Under the pieces are notes generated by a model. The model did not search any database and was not told the origin of the DNA. It was given only the letters and a program-made list of their open reading frames with translations. Of a stretch of 64,000 nt of DNA, positions 49,330-59,355 are shown piece after piece. This DNA comes from Glaciihabitans sp. INWT7 (GTDB lineage Bacteria > Actinomycetota > Actinomycetes > Actinomycetales > Microbacteriaceae). A program made the translations under genes and the position numbers. The stretch's first letter is position 1. Every line of letters begins with the position of its first letter. The stretch is from assembly GCF_014217685.1 (NCBI RefSeq), contig NZ_CP043653.1, positions 1,740,419 through 1,804,418 on the forward strand. The letters are read 5' to 3'.

Positions 49330-49500
49330 TCAGTCGTTCTTCGCGTCGTCCTCTGCCCACTTGCGGGCGCGTTCGGCGATGATCTCGGGAGCGCGGGCGG
49401 CATCCTCCCGGGTGTCGAACGGGCCGTCCAGCTCCGAAGCAAGCGACTGCTTGCCCTCTTCCACCTCGTGGGTGCGGGTGTTGTAGTACCACTGCGTCAT
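49330..49500 (-). CDS. Small SPOR-like protein
   Basis: 56 residues: MTQWYYNTRTHEVEEGKQSL then DGPFDTREDAARAPEIIAER. It matches the short actinobacterial proteins often labelled SPOR-domain and commonly found next to map. The WYYNTRTxEVE start and the PF.TREDA segment are the recognisable parts. Highly charged, soluble, function unknown. The open frame extends upstream to 49662 but crosses the divergent map gene, so the ATG at 49500 is used. Confidence 0.8.
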   Translation of the reverse strand: MTQWYYNTRTHEVEEGKQSLASELDGPFDTREDAARAPEIIAERARKWAEDDAKND

Positions 49501-49534
49501 GAATGACTCCTTGCTCGCGACTAAAATTACTCCT

Positions 49535-50401
49535 ATGCCCAAGGATTCGAATGGCCACCTGGTTGCGGGGCACGTTTCTCCCGCTCGATTCGTGCCGAGG
49601 CACATCGTGCGTCCCGAATACGTCGGGAAGGCCGCTCCCTCCCGCTTCACCGGGTCGGACATCTACGACGCGGAAGCCGTCGGTCGCATCCGCGAATCGG
49701 GCCGGATCGCGGCGGATGCGATCGCCCTCGTCGGCGAACACGTGCGGGCGGGAATCACCACCGATGAGCTGGATGTCATCGGCCACGACTACATGGTGGC
49801 GAACGACTCCTACCCCTCGACCCTCGGCTACCGTGGCTTCCCCAAATCGCTCTGCAGTTCGGTGAACGAGGTGATCTGTCATGGCATCCCCGACGACACC
49901 GTGCTCGAAGACGGTGACATCGTGAACATCGACATCACCGCATTCAAGAACGGCGTGCACGGGGACAGCAATCAGACCTTCATCGTCGGCCAGGCTGCAC
50001 CGCAGGTGGCGGAGCTGGTCGAACGCACGCGCGAATCGCTCAATCGAGGCATAAAAGCCGTGGCGCCCGGCCGGGAGATCAATGTGATCGGACGCGCCAT
50101 CGAGTCCTACGCGCGCCGTTTCGACTACGGAGTCGTGAGGGATTTCACCGGCCACGGCGTCGGGGAGGCATTCCATTCCGGCCTGATCATTCCCCACTAC
50201 GACGCCGCCCCCTCCTATGCCACAGAGATAGAAGTGGGTATGGTCTTCACGATCGAGCCGATGCTCACCCTCGGGGGCATCGAATGGGAGATGTGGGATG
50301 ACGACTGGACCGTCGTCACCAAAGACCGCAGCATCACCGCCCAGTTCGAGCACACCATGGTCGTGACCGAGCGCGGCGCGGAAGTGCTGACACTCCCCTG
50401 A
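49535..50401 (+). CDS. map: Type I methionine aminopeptidase
   Basis: 288 residues from the ATG at 49535. The N-terminal PRHIVRPEYVGK extension is typical of actinobacterial MAPs that can bind SH3-like partners. Metal ligands are in DIVNIDITAFKNGVHGDSNQT (two Asp), FTGHGVGEAFHSGLIIPHYD (His), TIEPMLTLGG (Glu) and AQFEHTMVVT (Glu region). It removes the initiator methionine from nascent proteins. TAAAAT lies 7 nt before the ATG with no Shine-Dalgarno, so the mRNA may be leaderless. It diverges from the SPOR-like gene 34 bp away. Confidence 0.95.
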   Translation: MPKDSNGHLVAGHVSPARFVPRHIVRPEYVGKAAPSRFTGSDIYDAEAVGRIRESGRIAADAIALVGEHVRAGITTDELDVIGHDYMVANDSYPSTLGYRGFPKSLCSSVNEVICHGIPDDTVLEDGDIVNIDITAFKNGVHGDSNQTFIVGQAAPQVAELVERTRESLNRGIKAVAPGREINVIGRAIESYARRFDYGVVRDFTGHGVGEAFHSGLIIPHYDAAPSYATEIEVGMVFTIEPMLTLGGIEWEMWDDDWTVVTKDRSITAQFEHTMVVTERGAEVLTLP

Positions 50402-50440
50402 ACTGCTGACGGCAGAACAATCTAAGAAGAGAATGGCGAG

Positions 50441-51190
50441 ATGACTTCCAAAGCAGTAGGCATCGACATCGGCGGCACCGGCATCAAGGGCGCGATCGTC
50501 GACGTCTCGACGGGCAAGCTCCTCAGCGATCGGATCAAGTTGCCCACACCGGAGGGCGGGCAGCCGGATGACATCGTCTTGACGGTGCTGGAGGTGCTGA
50601 AGAAGCTCGGCTCGCCCGACAAGAAACTGCCGATGGGCCTCTGCTTTCCCGCTGTCGTCGTGAAGGGGCGCACCCTCTCGGCCGCCAACGTCTCGAAGAA
50701 ATGGATCGGCCTCGAAGCCGAAGCCCTCTTCGAGAAGGGGCTCAACCGCGACATCAGCTTCGTGAACGACGCGGATGCGGCGGGCTACGCCGAGGCGCTG
50801 TACGGGGCGGCCGAGAAGCAGAAGGGCCTGGTGATCCTGACCACCCTCGGCACCGGCATCGGAACCGCTCTCATCTACAAGGGCGTCCTCGTGCCGAACG
50901 CCGAGCTCGGCCACCTGCAGCTCGAGGGGGTCGACTGGGAGACCAAGGCGGCCTATTCGGCGAAGGAACGCGAGAACCTGAGCTGGGAACAGTGGGCCGA
51001 ACGCCTGCAGAAGTACTACGACATGCTCGTGGCTCTCTTCCACCCCGATCTCTTCATCGTGGGTGGCGGGGTGTCGAAGGAGCACAAGGACTTCCTGCCG
51101 CTGCTGAAGCTCGATACCCCGATCGTCCCCGCCGTACTCCGCAACAACGCCGGCATCCTCGGTGCTGCCGCCCTGGCCTCCGGAAAGTAG
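50441..51190 (+). CDS. ppgK: Polyphosphate glucokinase
   Basis: 249 residues of the ROK/hexokinase fold. The phosphate-1 loop is GIDIGGTGIKGAIVD, followed by SFVNDADAAGYAEAL with the catalytic Asp, LTTLGTGIGTALIYKG and NAELGHLQLEGV. Length and the LGTGIGTAL signature fit PpgK, which phosphorylates glucose using polyphosphate or ATP. It starts 39 bp after map with the RBS-like AAGAAGAGAATGGCGAG upstream. It is separated from the kdp operon by 174 bp containing a strong inverted repeat. Confidence 0.93.
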   Translation: MTSKAVGIDIGGTGIKGAIVDVSTGKLLSDRIKLPTPEGGQPDDIVLTVLEVLKKLGSPDKKLPMGLCFPAVVVKGRTLSAANVSKKWIGLEAEALFEKGLNRDISFVNDADAAGYAEALYGAAEKQKGLVILTTLGTGIGTALIYKGVLVPNAELGHLQLEGVDWETKAAYSAKERENLSWEQWAERLQKYYDMLVALFHPDLFIVGGGVSKEHKDFLPLLKLDTPIVPAVLRNNAGILGAAALASGK

Positions 51191-51290
51191 CTCCGTCCCG
51201 CTCGAGCCCGCGTAAGGCTTCGCCTCCGCGGCGTTAGGGATCCGTTAGTTCCGCGACCCTGCCGCCCCGGCGGGTGTGGAATTCCTGAGT

Positions 51291-51318
51291 GGCATCGTGT
51301 CGATCTGCACACGATGCC
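51291..51318 (+). promoter_or_regulatory. Perfect inverted repeat in the kdp leader/promoter region
   Basis: GGCATCGTGT (51291-51300) and ACACGATGCC (51309-51318) are exact reverse complements with an 8-nt spacer. It lies 46 bp upstream of the first small ORF of the kdp operon. No T-run follows, so it is more likely an operator or a leader hairpin than a terminator of ppgK. Confidence 0.55.
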
Positions 51319-51364
51319 GCTGCGTGCCCCATGGCCGCAGCTTTCGCTCGTTTCGGAGGAATCC

Positions 51365-51448
51365 ATGCTCGATCTCATTTATGTGATCGGCGTTGTCGGC
51401 CTGTTCGCCCTCATCGCCCTCGTCGCCCGGGGGGTCGAGAAACTGTGA
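51365..51448 (+). CDS. 27-residue membrane peptide at the head of the kdp operon
   Basis: [20 protein letters not shown] continues with ARGVEKL and stops at 51448. It is one transmembrane helix with a short charged tail. The Shine-Dalgarno is excellent (GGAGGA 4 nt before the ATG). Its TGA overlaps the GTG start of kdpF by 4 bp (51445-51448), so the two are translationally coupled. It resembles KdpF in size but lacks the PERF-type ending. It is probably an accessory subunit or a second KdpF-like peptide. Confidence 0.7.
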   Translation: MLDLIYVIGVVGLFALIALVARGVEKL

Positions 51449-51534
51449 TCTTCTTCACGGTGCTCAGCCTCGTCCTCGGCGTGGCAGCACTCGTCTATCT
51501 CGTCTTCGCCCTCGTGAAGCCGGAGCGATTCTGA
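51445..51534 (+). CDS. kdpF: KdpF small subunit of the K+-transporting ATPase
   Basis: 29 residues, [20 protein letters not shown] then FALVKPERF, from the GTG at 51445. One transmembrane helix followed by the K/RPERF ending is the KdpF pattern. It overlaps the upstream small ORF by 4 bp and the kdpA start by 1 bp (TGATG at 51532-51536). KdpF stabilises the KdpABC complex in the membrane. Confidence 0.85.
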   Translation: MIFFTVLSLVLGVAALVYLVFALVKPERF

Positions 51535-53210
51535 TGAACAACACCTGGCTCTTCATCCTGCAGGCGGCGACCATCGTCCTGGTCCTCGCCCTGATCTATC
51601 GCCCCCTGGGCGACTACATGGCCCAGGTCTACACGAAGCCAAAGAACATGCGTGTCGAACGCGGCTTCTACCGGCTCATCGGCGTCAACCCGGCATCAGA
51701 GCAGACCTGGCCGGTCTACCTCCGCAGCGTGCTCGCCTTCTCGGCGATCGGAGTGCTTGCGGTCTACCTGCTCCAGCGCATCCAGGAGATCCTGCCCTAC
51801 TCTCTCGGCTTGCCGGCAGTGGAGCAGTCGCTGGCCTGGAACACCGCGATCTCGTTCGTGACCAATACCAACTGGCAGTCGTACTCGCCAGACCTCACCA
51901 TGGGTTACACGGTTCAGCTTGTCGGGCTCGCCGTTCAGAACTTCGTCTCCGCAGCCGTCGGAATCGCCGTGGCCGTCGCCCTCATCCGCGGGCTCGCCTC
52001 TCGAAAGTCCACGACGATCGGCAACTTCTGGGTGGATCTCACCCGCGGTGTCGTGCGGATTCTGCTTCCGCTCTCGGTGATCGCCGCCATCGTGCTGATC
52101 TTCAGCGGAGTAATCCAAAACCTCGCCGGCTTCCAGCACATCTCGACTCTGACCGGAGGTACCCAGACGCTCCCGGGTGGTCCGGTGGCCTCCCAGGAGG
52201 CGATCAAGGAGCTCGGTACCAACGGTGGCGGATTCTTCAACGCCAACTCCTCTCATCCCTTCGAGAACCCGACCGGATGGTCGAGCCTGTTCGAGATCGT
52301 GCTCCTGCTCGCGATTCCGTTCTCCCTGCCCCGCACCTTCGGGCGCATGGTGGGCGACAACCGCCAGGGCTACGCCATCCTGTCGGCCATGGGCCTGATC
52401 TGGGTGGTCTCGGCGGCCCTCCTCACCCTCCTGGAGAGCGTCGGCAGCGGAACGGCAAGCCAGCTGGCTGGAGGGGCGATGGAAGGCAAAGAGGTGCGAT
52501 TCGGCATCGTCGGATCGAGCCTCTTCGCCACCTCAACGACGCTCACCTCGACCGGCGCGGTCAACTCCATGCACGACAGCTTCACCTCCCTCGGCGGAGG
52601 TCTGATCATGGTGAACATGATGCTCGGCGAGGTGGCTCCCGGTGGGGTGGGATCCGGCCTCTACGGCATCCTCGTGATGGCGATCGTCGCCGTCTTCGTG
52701 GCGGGTCTGATGATCGGGCGCACCCCCGAGTATCTCGGCAAGAAGATCGGTTCGCGCGAGGTGAAACTCGCGAGCATCTACATCCTGATCACGCCGACTC
52801 TCGTGCTGGCCGGAACAGCGCTGAGCTTCGCCATACCGGCGGTACAGAAATCCGTGGTCGGCACCTCGATGGCAAACACCGGGCTGCACGGATACTCGGA
52901 AGTGCTCTACGCCTTCACCTCGGCGGCGAACAACAACGGTTCGGCCTTCGCCGGGCTCACCGCGAGCACCCCTTGGTTCGATACGGCTCTCGGAGTGGCG
53001 ATGCTGCTCGGCCGGTTCCTCCCGATCGTGTTCGTACTCGCCCTCGCCGGCTCCTTCGCCGCCCAGGAAAAGATCCCGACCACCTCCGGCACCCTTCCCA
53101 CCCATCGGCCGCAGTTCATCGGCCTTCTCGTCGGCACGATCGTCATCGTCTCGGCTCTCACCTACCTCCCCGTACTCGCGCTAGGCCCGCTCGCAGAAGG
53201 ACTGAAGTAA
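51534..53210 (+). CDS. kdpA: K+-transporting ATPase subunit A
   Basis: 558 residues with about ten transmembrane helices. The channel-like K+ path is visible in the pore loops: [60 protein letters not shown] and [20 protein letters not shown], each the descendant of a K+-channel filter. KdpA selects and carries K+ at micromolar levels. The ATG overlaps the kdpF stop by one base, and kdpB follows after 5 nt. Confidence 0.97.
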   Translation: MNNTWLFILQAATIVLVLALIYRPLGDYMAQVYTKPKNMRVERGFYRLIGVNPASEQTWPVYLRSVLAFSAIGVLAVYLLQRIQEILPYSLGLPAVEQSLAWNTAISFVTNTNWQSYSPDLTMGYTVQLVGLAVQNFVSAAVGIAVAVALIRGLASRKSTTIGNFWVDLTRGVVRILLPLSVIAAIVLIFSGVIQNLAGFQHISTLTGGTQTLPGGPVASQEAIKELGTNGGGFFNANSSHPFENPTGWSSLFEIVLLLAIPFSLPRTFGRMVGDNRQGYAILSAMGLIWVVSAALLTLLESVGSGTASQLAGGAMEGKEVRFGIVGSSLFATSTTLTSTGAVNSMHDSFTSLGGGLIMVNMMLGEVAPGGVGSGLYGILVMAIVAVFVAGLMIGRTPEYLGKKIGSREVKLASIYILITPTLVLAGTALSFAIPAVQKSVVGTSMANTGLHGYSEVLYAFTSAANNNGSAFAGLTASTPWFDTALGVAMLLGRFLPIVFVLALAGSFAAQEKIPTTSGTLPTHRPQFIGLLVGTIVIVSALTYLPVLALGPLAEGLK

Positions 53211-53215
53211 CAATC

Positions 53216-55375
53216 ATGACCACAACCCTCATCACTCCCACCGGGAGCGACTCGCCTTCGCAGAAGCAGGGGCGAAAGCAGGCCTCCGCGTTCAGCGCCG
53301 GCCAGCTCGTCAAGAGCATCCCGGATGCCCTTCGCAAGCTGGATCCGCGCCTCATGTGGCGCAACCCGGTCATGTTCGTCGTCGAGATCGGCGCCGCGCT
53401 CACCACCCTCCTCGCGATCGCGACCCCGTTCCTCGGCACATCCGCGCAGACCGCAGCCTCCCCCACCTCGCTCGCCTTCATCTGGTCGATCGCGGTCTGG
53501 CTGTGGCTCACCACTCTCTTCGCCAACATGGCGGAGGCGGTGGCCGAGGGTCGCGGGAAGGCCCAGGCCAAGAGCCTGCGTGACAGCCGCACCAGCACCA
53601 TGGCGGAGCGGGTGCGCGCATACGACGAGACTGGAGATCCCGGTGCAGAGCGAGCCGAGTTCGAGAAGATCGCCTCTGCCGAGCTCACTCTCGGTGACAC
53701 CGTGGTCGTCGTCGCAGGAGAGCCGATCCCCGGCGACGGCGACATCATCTGGGGTATCGCCTCCGTAGACGAATCCGCCATCACCGGCGAATCCGCTCCC
53801 GTCGTTCGCGAGTCCGGGGGTGACCGCAGCGCGGTCACCGGGGGCACCCGCGTGCTCTCCGACCGCATCGTCGTGCGCATCACGTCGAAGCCGGGCGAGA
53901 CCTTCGTCGACCGCATGATCAAGCTGGTCGAGGGCGCGTCTCGCCAGAAGACTCCCAACGAGATCGCACTCAACATCCTGCTCGCGAGCCTCACCATCAT
54001 CTTCGTGGTGGTCGTGCTGATCATCAATCCGATCGCTCAGTATTCGAACGCGGCCCAGAGCCTCCCCGTGCTCGTCGCCCTGCTGGTCTGCCTCATCCCG
54101 ACCACCATCGGCGCCCTGCTCTCGGCGATCGGCATCGCCGGCATGGATCGGCTCGTGCAGCACAACGTGCTCGCCATGTCCGGCCGTGCCGTCGAGGCTG
54201 CCGGCGACGTGACGACCCTGCTCCTCGACAAGACCGGCACGATCACCTACGGCAACCGCCGGGCGGCGGAGTTCGCGACACTCTCCAGAGTGGATGCCGA
54301 GACTCTCGCCACGGTCGCGGCAGCCTCCTCTCTCAGCGACCCGACCCCCGAGGGCAAGTCGATCCTCGATCTCGCCACTGAGCAGGGCTTTGCCTACCCG
54401 ACCACCGTCGACGGCACCGTCGTGCCGTTCACCGCGCAGACCCGCATGAGTGGCGTCGACTACGCCGATGGCAGCCAGGTGCGCAAGGGCGCCGGATCCA
54501 TGGTCAGCTCCTGGGTCGCGGAGTCGAGCACGCTCACTCCCGCCCAGCAGACCGAACTGGACGGCGTTGTCACGCGCATCTCCGAGGCCGGCGGCACGCC
54601 GCTGGTCGTCGCTCGACGCACCGCCGCGGGTGAAGCGTCCGTTCTCGGTGTCGTCTACCTCAAGGATGTCGTGAAGACCGGCCTTGCCGAGCGCTTCGCC
54701 GATCTGCGTCGCATGGGCATCCGCACCGTGATGATCACCGGCGACAACCCGCTCACCGCCAAGGCGATCGCGGCAGAGGCCGGGGTAGACGACTTTCTCG
54801 CAGAGGCGACCCCGGAAGACAAGATGGAGCTCATCAAGAAGGAGCAGGCCGGCGGCAACCTCGTGGCGATGACCGGAGACGGCACCAACGACGCCCCGGC
54901 GCTCGCTCAAGCGGATGTCGGTGTCGCGATGAACACGGGGACCTCTGCGGCCAAAGAGGCGGGCAACATGGTGGATCTCGACTCCGACCCCACCAAGCTC
55001 ATCGACATCGTGGGCATCGGCAAGCAGCTGTTGATCACCCGTGGGTCGCTCACGACCTTCTCGATCGCGAACGACGTCGCCAAGTACTTCGCCATCATCC
55101 CGGCGATGTTCGTGGCGAGCTACCCCGGACTCGCAGCGCTCAACTTCATGCAGCTGCACTCCTCGGCATCCGCCATCCTGTCCGCCGTCGTCTTCAACGC
55201 CCTCATCATCATCGTCTTGATTCCCCTGTCCCTCCGCGGGGTGACCTACCGCCCGGGCAGCGTGTCCAGCGTGCTCGGACGCAACCTGCTCATCTACGGT
55301 TTCGGCGGCCTCATCGCGCCATTCATCGGCATCAAGCTGATCGACCTCGTCATCTCCCTCATCCCGGGCTTCTAA
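53216..55375 (+). CDS. kdpB: K+-transporting P-type ATPase subunit B
   Basis: 719 residues. The phosphorylated Asp is in [12 protein letters not shown] (about Asp338), the actuator motif is [11 protein letters not shown], and the hinge is [20 protein letters not shown]. Seven transmembrane helices are expected. It powers K+ uptake through KdpA with ATP. An N-terminal extension of about 40 polar residues ([20 protein letters not shown]) precedes the first conserved part, common in actinobacteria. The open frame upstream inside kdpA is not used; the ATG is 5 nt after the kdpA stop. Confidence 0.97.
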   Translation: MTTTLITPTGSDSPSQKQGRKQASAFSAGQLVKSIPDALRKLDPRLMWRNPVMFVVEIGAALTTLLAIATPFLGTSAQTAASPTSLAFIWSIAVWLWLTTLFANMAEAVAEGRGKAQAKSLRDSRTSTMAERVRAYDETGDPGAERAEFEKIASAELTLGDTVVVVAGEPIPGDGDIIWGIASVDESAITGESAPVVRESGGDRSAVTGGTRVLSDRIVVRITSKPGETFVDRMIKLVEGASRQKTPNEIALNILLASLTIIFVVVVLIINPIAQYSNAAQSLPVLVALLVCLIPTTIGALLSAIGIAGMDRLVQHNVLAMSGRAVEAAGDVTTLLLDKTGTITYGNRRAAEFATLSRVDAETLATVAAASSLSDPTPEGKSILDLATEQGFAYPTTVDGTVVPFTAQTRMSGVDYADGSQVRKGAGSMVSSWVAESSTLTPAQQTELDGVVTRISEAGGTPLVVARRTAAGEASVLGVVYLKDVVKTGLAERFADLRRMGIRTVMITGDNPLTAKAIAAEAGVDDFLAEATPEDKMELIKKEQAGGNLVAMTGDGTNDAPALAQADVGVAMNTGTSAAKEAGNMVDLDSDPTKLIDIVGIGKQLLITRGSLTTFSIANDVAKYFAIIPAMFVASYPGLAALNFMQLHSSASAILSAVVFNALIIIVLIPLSLRGVTYRPGSVSSVLGRNLLIYGFGGLIAPFIGIKLIDLVISLIPGF

Positions 55376-55414
55376 GCCCTTCGCAGACAAACGAATTCAC
55401 AAAGGACACATCTC

Positions 55415-56026
55415 ATGAGCCAGCTCCGCGGCGCACCGCGCCAATACTGGGTCGCTCTTCGCGCCATGGTGGTCTTCACCATCGCCCTGGGCATCATCTA
55501 CCCGCTCGTCATCACGGTGGTCGGCCTGGTGGCTCCATCGCAGGCGAACGGCTCGCTCGCCTCGGTAGACGGCAAGACCGTTGGATCGAGTCTGATCGGC
55601 CAGTCGTTCACCGACAAGAAGGGCAACGCCCTGCCCCAGTGGTTTCAGTCCCGCCCATCGGCAGCCGGGGAAGGCTATGACGGCGGGTCCTCCGGCGCCA
55701 CCAACCAGGGCACCGAGAGTGAGACACTGATCAAGGCGATCAAGGAGCGGAAGGCAGCCATTGCGAAGAGCGACGGGGTGGATCCGGCGTCGATCCCGGC
55801 TGACGCTCTCACGGCCTCAGCGTCGGGACTCGACCCGCACATCAGCCCGGCCTATGCCCGCGAGCAGATCTCACGGGTGGCCGCGGCACGCAACCTCTCC
55901 GAAGCCCAGGTCACGAAGCTCGTCGACGCTGCGGTCACCGGCCGCGTGCTCGGCTACATCGGCGAACCGACGGTCAACGTGCTCGAGCTCAACGTCGCTC
56001 TCGCCAAACTCGACCCGAGCAACTGA
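55415..56026 (+). CDS. kdpC: K+-transporting ATPase subunit C
   Basis: 203 residues. One N-terminal transmembrane helix (MVVFTIALGIIYPLVITVVG, about 19-38) anchors an extracytoplasmic domain with GSSLIGQSFTDKKGNALPQW, SASGLDPHISPAYAREQISR and YIGEPTVNVLELNVALAKLD. KdpC stabilises the complex and increases ATP affinity of KdpB. GGACACATCTC precedes the ATG. kdpD starts 13 bp downstream. Confidence 0.96.
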   Translation: MSQLRGAPRQYWVALRAMVVFTIALGIIYPLVITVVGLVAPSQANGSLASVDGKTVGSSLIGQSFTDKKGNALPQWFQSRPSAAGEGYDGGSSGATNQGTESETLIKAIKERKAAIAKSDGVDPASIPADALTASASGLDPHISPAYAREQISRVAAARNLSEAQVTKLVDAAVTGRVLGYIGEPTVNVLELNVALAKLDPSN

Positions 56027-56039
56027 GGCGGTCGGCTGA

Positions 56040-58568
56040 ATGACCCGAGGCATCCTGCAGGTCTATCTCGGCGCGGCTCCCGGAGTCGGCAAGACCTTCA
56101 GCATGCTCGAGGAGGGCCGGCGACTCCTCGACGCCGACCTCGACGTGGTCGTGGGACTGGTCGAGACGCACGGCCGAGCCGAGACTGCGCGGCTCACCGA
56201 GGGTCTCGAGCTGTTCCCGCGTCGCAGCGTCGGACATCGCGGGGTGACCCTCGATGAACTCGACCTCGACGGCCTCATCGCCCGCCATCCGGACTGGGCT
56301 CTCGTCGATGAACTCGCGCACACCAATGCCCCCGGCAGCGCGCACGAGAAGCGCTGGCAGGACGTCGAAGACCTCCTCGATGCGGGCATCAACGTGATCT
56401 CGACGGTGAACATCCAGCACATCGAGTCGCTCAACGACGTCGTGCAGTCCATCACCGGGGTCACCCAACGCGAGACGATCCCCGACTCCGTGCTGCGATC
56501 CGCCGACCAGATCGAGGTGGTGGACCTCACGCCGGAGGCGCTGCGCACCAGACTCGCGGGCGGTCACATCTATCCCGCCGGCACTATCGACGCCGCTCTC
56601 AGCAACTATTTCCGCCTCGGCAACCTCACCGCCCTGCGCGAACTCGCCCTCCTCTGGTTGGCGGACGAGGTGGATGTCGCGCTGCAGGCCTATCGCAACG
56701 AGCACGGCATCCGTGGCAAGTGGGAGGCCAGGGAGCGGGTCGTCGTCGCCCTGCCCGGCGGAACGGAGGGAGAGACCCTCATCCGCCGGGGGGCTCGCAT
56801 TGCGGCCCGAACCAGCGGAGGGCAGCTGCTTGCCGTCCACGTCTCGAGCTCGGATGGCCTCGCCGAGTCCGATCCCGGCGCGCTCGACACCCAACGGTCC
56901 CTCGTCGAACGCCTGGGCGGCACCTATCACCAGGTGATCGGTGACAACACTCCCACGGCGCTCGTGGACTTCGCCCGCGGCGTCAACGCCACCCAGCTCG
57001 TGATCGGCGTGAGTCGGCGGAGCCGCCTCACCACCTTCCTCACGGGGCAGGGAATCGGTCAGACGGTCATCCGGGCATCCGGCGACATCGACGTACACAT
57101 CGTCTCCCATGCCTCCGCCGGCACCCTGCAGCTGCCCACGACCGGCGGGGCGCTCACGGTGCGTCGCCGAGCCGTGGGCTTCGCCCTCGCCCTGATCGGG
57201 CTCCCCCTGCTCACCTGGATCCTCAGCGGGTTCCGAAGCAGCGAATCGCTCCCGAGCGATGTGCTGGCATTCCAACTGCTCGTGGTGGTGGTGGCGCTCA
57301 TCGGCGGCATCTGGCCCGCCGTCACGGCAGCGGTGATCGCTGGGCTGCTGCTCGACTTCTTCTTCGTCAACCCGCTCTACACCGTCACGATCGCCGACCC
57401 CCTGCACCTTCTCGCCCTGGTGATCTTCCTGGTGATCGCGGTGCTGGTCAGCCTGGTGGTCGACCAGGCCGCAAGCCGAAGCCGTTCAGCGAAGCGCTCC
57501 GCAGCCGAGGCCGAGACGCTCGCCACTGTCGCCGGCAGCATCATCCGCGGCGAGAATGCCGTCGAAGCCCTGGCCAACCGCATGCTGGAGATCTTCGGCA
57601 TGACGAGCGTGATCGTGAGCTATGACGGTGAGCGACTCTTCGAGGCCGGTGCATCGACCGCGACGGGTGATGAGAAGCGTACGGTCGTGGAGCTCGGAGA
57701 CAACGGCAGCGTCGTGCTCACCGGACGCGATCTGCAGGCCTCCGACCGGCGCATCCTCAATGCCTTCGTCTCGCAGATCGAGGCCGCCCTGGTGCAACAG
57801 GAACTGCGTACCGCTGCCAGCGGCATCCGCCCGCTCGAGGAGGCAGACCGCCTGCGCACGGCGCTGCTCGCGGCCGTCGGTCACGACCTGCGCACCCCTC
57901 TCTCCTCGGCGACCGCGGCGGTGTCGAGCCTGCGCAGCACGGATGTCTCATGGAGTGATCGTGACCGGGACGATCTGCTGCAGACCGCAGAGGTCTCCCT
58001 TCACCGCCTCGCCGAACTGGTCAACGACCTGCTCGACGCCAGCAGGCTTCAGGCCGGTGTGCTGCCGATCTCGCTGGGGAGGGTCGGCCTCGACGAGATC
58101 GTTCCCCTCGCTCTCGACGAGCTGAGGGTGCCGCTCGACCGGGTGCGGGTGGATGTCTCTGCCGAACTCCCCGAGGCGCTCTGCGACGCGGTGCTCCTTC
58201 AGCGGGTGATCGTCAATCTGGTCGCGAATGCCCTGCGCTACTCCCCCGCCGACTCCCCACTCTTCATCACGGCGAGCAGTTTCGGGGAGCGGCTCGAACT
58301 GCGTGTCATAGACAGGGGTCCCGGCATCCCGCTGGCGAAACTGGCCGAAGCCTTCCAACCGTTCCAGCGACTGGGAGACACGGACAACACCACCGGAGTC
58401 GGGCTCGGACTGGCCCTGTCCAATGGATTCATGGAGGCGATGGGGGGCAGCCTGGAGGCGGAGGACACCCCCGGTGGCGGGCTGACGATGGTCGTGACCC
58501 TGCCGACGAGTGAGCCGCTACCCACCCAAGAGCCCGTGAACGAACTTCCGCTGAGACAGGAGTCGTGA
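56040..58568 (+). CDS. kdpD: Sensor histidine kinase KdpD
   Basis: 842 residues with the full KdpD architecture. The N-terminal KdpD/ATP domain has YLGAAPGVGKTFSMLEEGRR and DELAHTNAPGS. A universal-stress-protein-like domain follows (about 230-350), then four transmembrane helices (about 375-475), a GAF-like region, and the dimerisation helix with the phospho-acceptor His in AVGHDLRTPLSSATAAVSSL (about His615). The ATPase domain has RGPGIPLAKLAEAF and TTGVGLGLALSNGF. The Walker A and Walker B-like motifs are intact. It senses K+ limitation or turgor and phosphorylates KdpE; in other bacteria the USP domain can bind c-di-AMP. Confidence 0.95.
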   Translation: MTRGILQVYLGAAPGVGKTFSMLEEGRRLLDADLDVVVGLVETHGRAETARLTEGLELFPRRSVGHRGVTLDELDLDGLIARHPDWALVDELAHTNAPGSAHEKRWQDVEDLLDAGINVISTVNIQHIESLNDVVQSITGVTQRETIPDSVLRSADQIEVVDLTPEALRTRLAGGHIYPAGTIDAALSNYFRLGNLTALRELALLWLADEVDVALQAYRNEHGIRGKWEARERVVVALPGGTEGETLIRRGARIAARTSGGQLLAVHVSSSDGLAESDPGALDTQRSLVERLGGTYHQVIGDNTPTALVDFARGVNATQLVIGVSRRSRLTTFLTGQGIGQTVIRASGDIDVHIVSHASAGTLQLPTTGGALTVRRRAVGFALALIGLPLLTWILSGFRSSESLPSDVLAFQLLVVVVALIGGIWPAVTAAVIAGLLLDFFFVNPLYTVTIADPLHLLALVIFLVIAVLVSLVVDQAASRSRSAKRSAAEAETLATVAGSIIRGENAVEALANRMLEIFGMTSVIVSYDGERLFEAGASTATGDEKRTVVELGDNGSVVLTGRDLQASDRRILNAFVSQIEAALVQQELRTAASGIRPLEEADRLRTALLAAVGHDLRTPLSSATAAVSSLRSTDVSWSDRDRDDLLQTAEVSLHRLAELVNDLLDASRLQAGVLPISLGRVGLDEIVPLALDELRVPLDRVRVDVSAELPEALCDAVLLQRVIVNLVANALRYSPADSPLFITASSFGERLELRVIDRGPGIPLAKLAEAFQPFQRLGDTDNTTGVGLGLALSNGFMEAMGGSLEAEDTPGGGLTMVVTLPTSEPLPTQEPVNELPLRQES

Positions 58569-59248
58569 TGCGCATCCTGGTGGTGGACGACGACCCGCAG
58601 ATCCTCAAAGCGCTGCGCATCAATCTCGCGGCTCGCGGCTACGAGGTATTCCTCGCGCAGTCCGGACCAGACGCCCTGGACGTCGCCGCCCGCGTCAAGC
58701 CCGAGCTTGTGGTGCTCGATCTCGGACTGCCCGGCTTCAGCGGCATCCGGGTGATCGAGGGTCTGCGCGGCTGGACCGAGGTTCCGATCCTCGTCGTAAG
58801 CGGACGCACGGATTCCGCAGACAAGGTCGACGCGCTCGATGCGGGGGCGGATGACTATGTCACGAAACCGTTCGCGATCGACGAGTTGCTCGCCCGCATC
58901 CGCGCCCTCAGTCGACGCTCGCCTGCGGAGCCGGAGCAGCCGGTGGTGACCTTCGGCGATGTGACGGTGGACCTCGCCGCGCATTCCGTGTCGAAAGCGG
59001 GCTCCGGCGCGGTGAAGCTGACCCCGACCGAGTGGCACATTCTGGAAGTCTTGGTGCGCAATCCGGATCGCCTGGTGACGAAGCACTTGCTCTTGACCAC
59101 GGTGTGGGGCCCGGCCTACGAGAAAGAAGACGGTTACCTGCGGCTCTACCTCGGGCAACTCCGCAAGAAGCTGGAGCCTGAGCCCTCACGGCCGAAGTAT
59201 CTGCTGACGGAGCCGGGAATGGGCTACCGGTTCGCTCCCGGGACCTAG
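58565..59248 (+). CDS. kdpE: Response regulator KdpE
   Basis: 227 residues from the GTG at 58565 (4-bp overlap with kdpD); the ATG at 58568 gives one residue less. The receiver domain has RILVVDDDPQILKALRINLA, the phosphorylated Asp in VVLDLGLPGFSG (Asp52) and the Lys in DDYVTKPFAIDELLARI. The OmpR-type winged helix has LTPTEWHILEVLVRNPDRLV and YLRLYLGQLRKKLEPEPSRP. It should activate the kdp promoter when phosphorylated. A 15-bp tandem repeat starts right at its stop codon. Confidence 0.95.
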   Translation: MMRILVVDDDPQILKALRINLAARGYEVFLAQSGPDALDVAARVKPELVVLDLGLPGFSGIRVIEGLRGWTEVPILVVSGRTDSADKVDALDAGADDYVTKPFAIDELLARIRALSRRSPAEPEQPVVTFGDVTVDLAAHSVSKAGSGAVKLTPTEWHILEVLVRNPDRLVTKHLLLTTVWGPAYEKEDGYLRLYLGQLRKKLEPEPSRPKYLLTEPGMGYRFAPGT

Positions 59249-59355
59249 CAGTTTCGGCCAGCGCCGTTCCGGCCAGCGCCGTTTCGGCTCGTGCCGTTTC
59301 GGCCAGTGCCGTTTCGGCTAGCGCCGTTTCGGCTCGTGCCGCTTCGGCTAGTGGC
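59249..59355 (+). repeat. 15-bp tandem repeats after kdpE, about seven units
   Basis: Directly after the kdpE stop, the unit GCCGTTTCGGCTAGC and variants (CCAGC, CTCGT, CTAGT) repeat about seven times with a strict 15-bp period. Units contain GCCG...CGGC, so neighbouring copies can fold into short hairpins. It may act as the operon terminator or as a structured 3' end. Confidence 0.75.
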
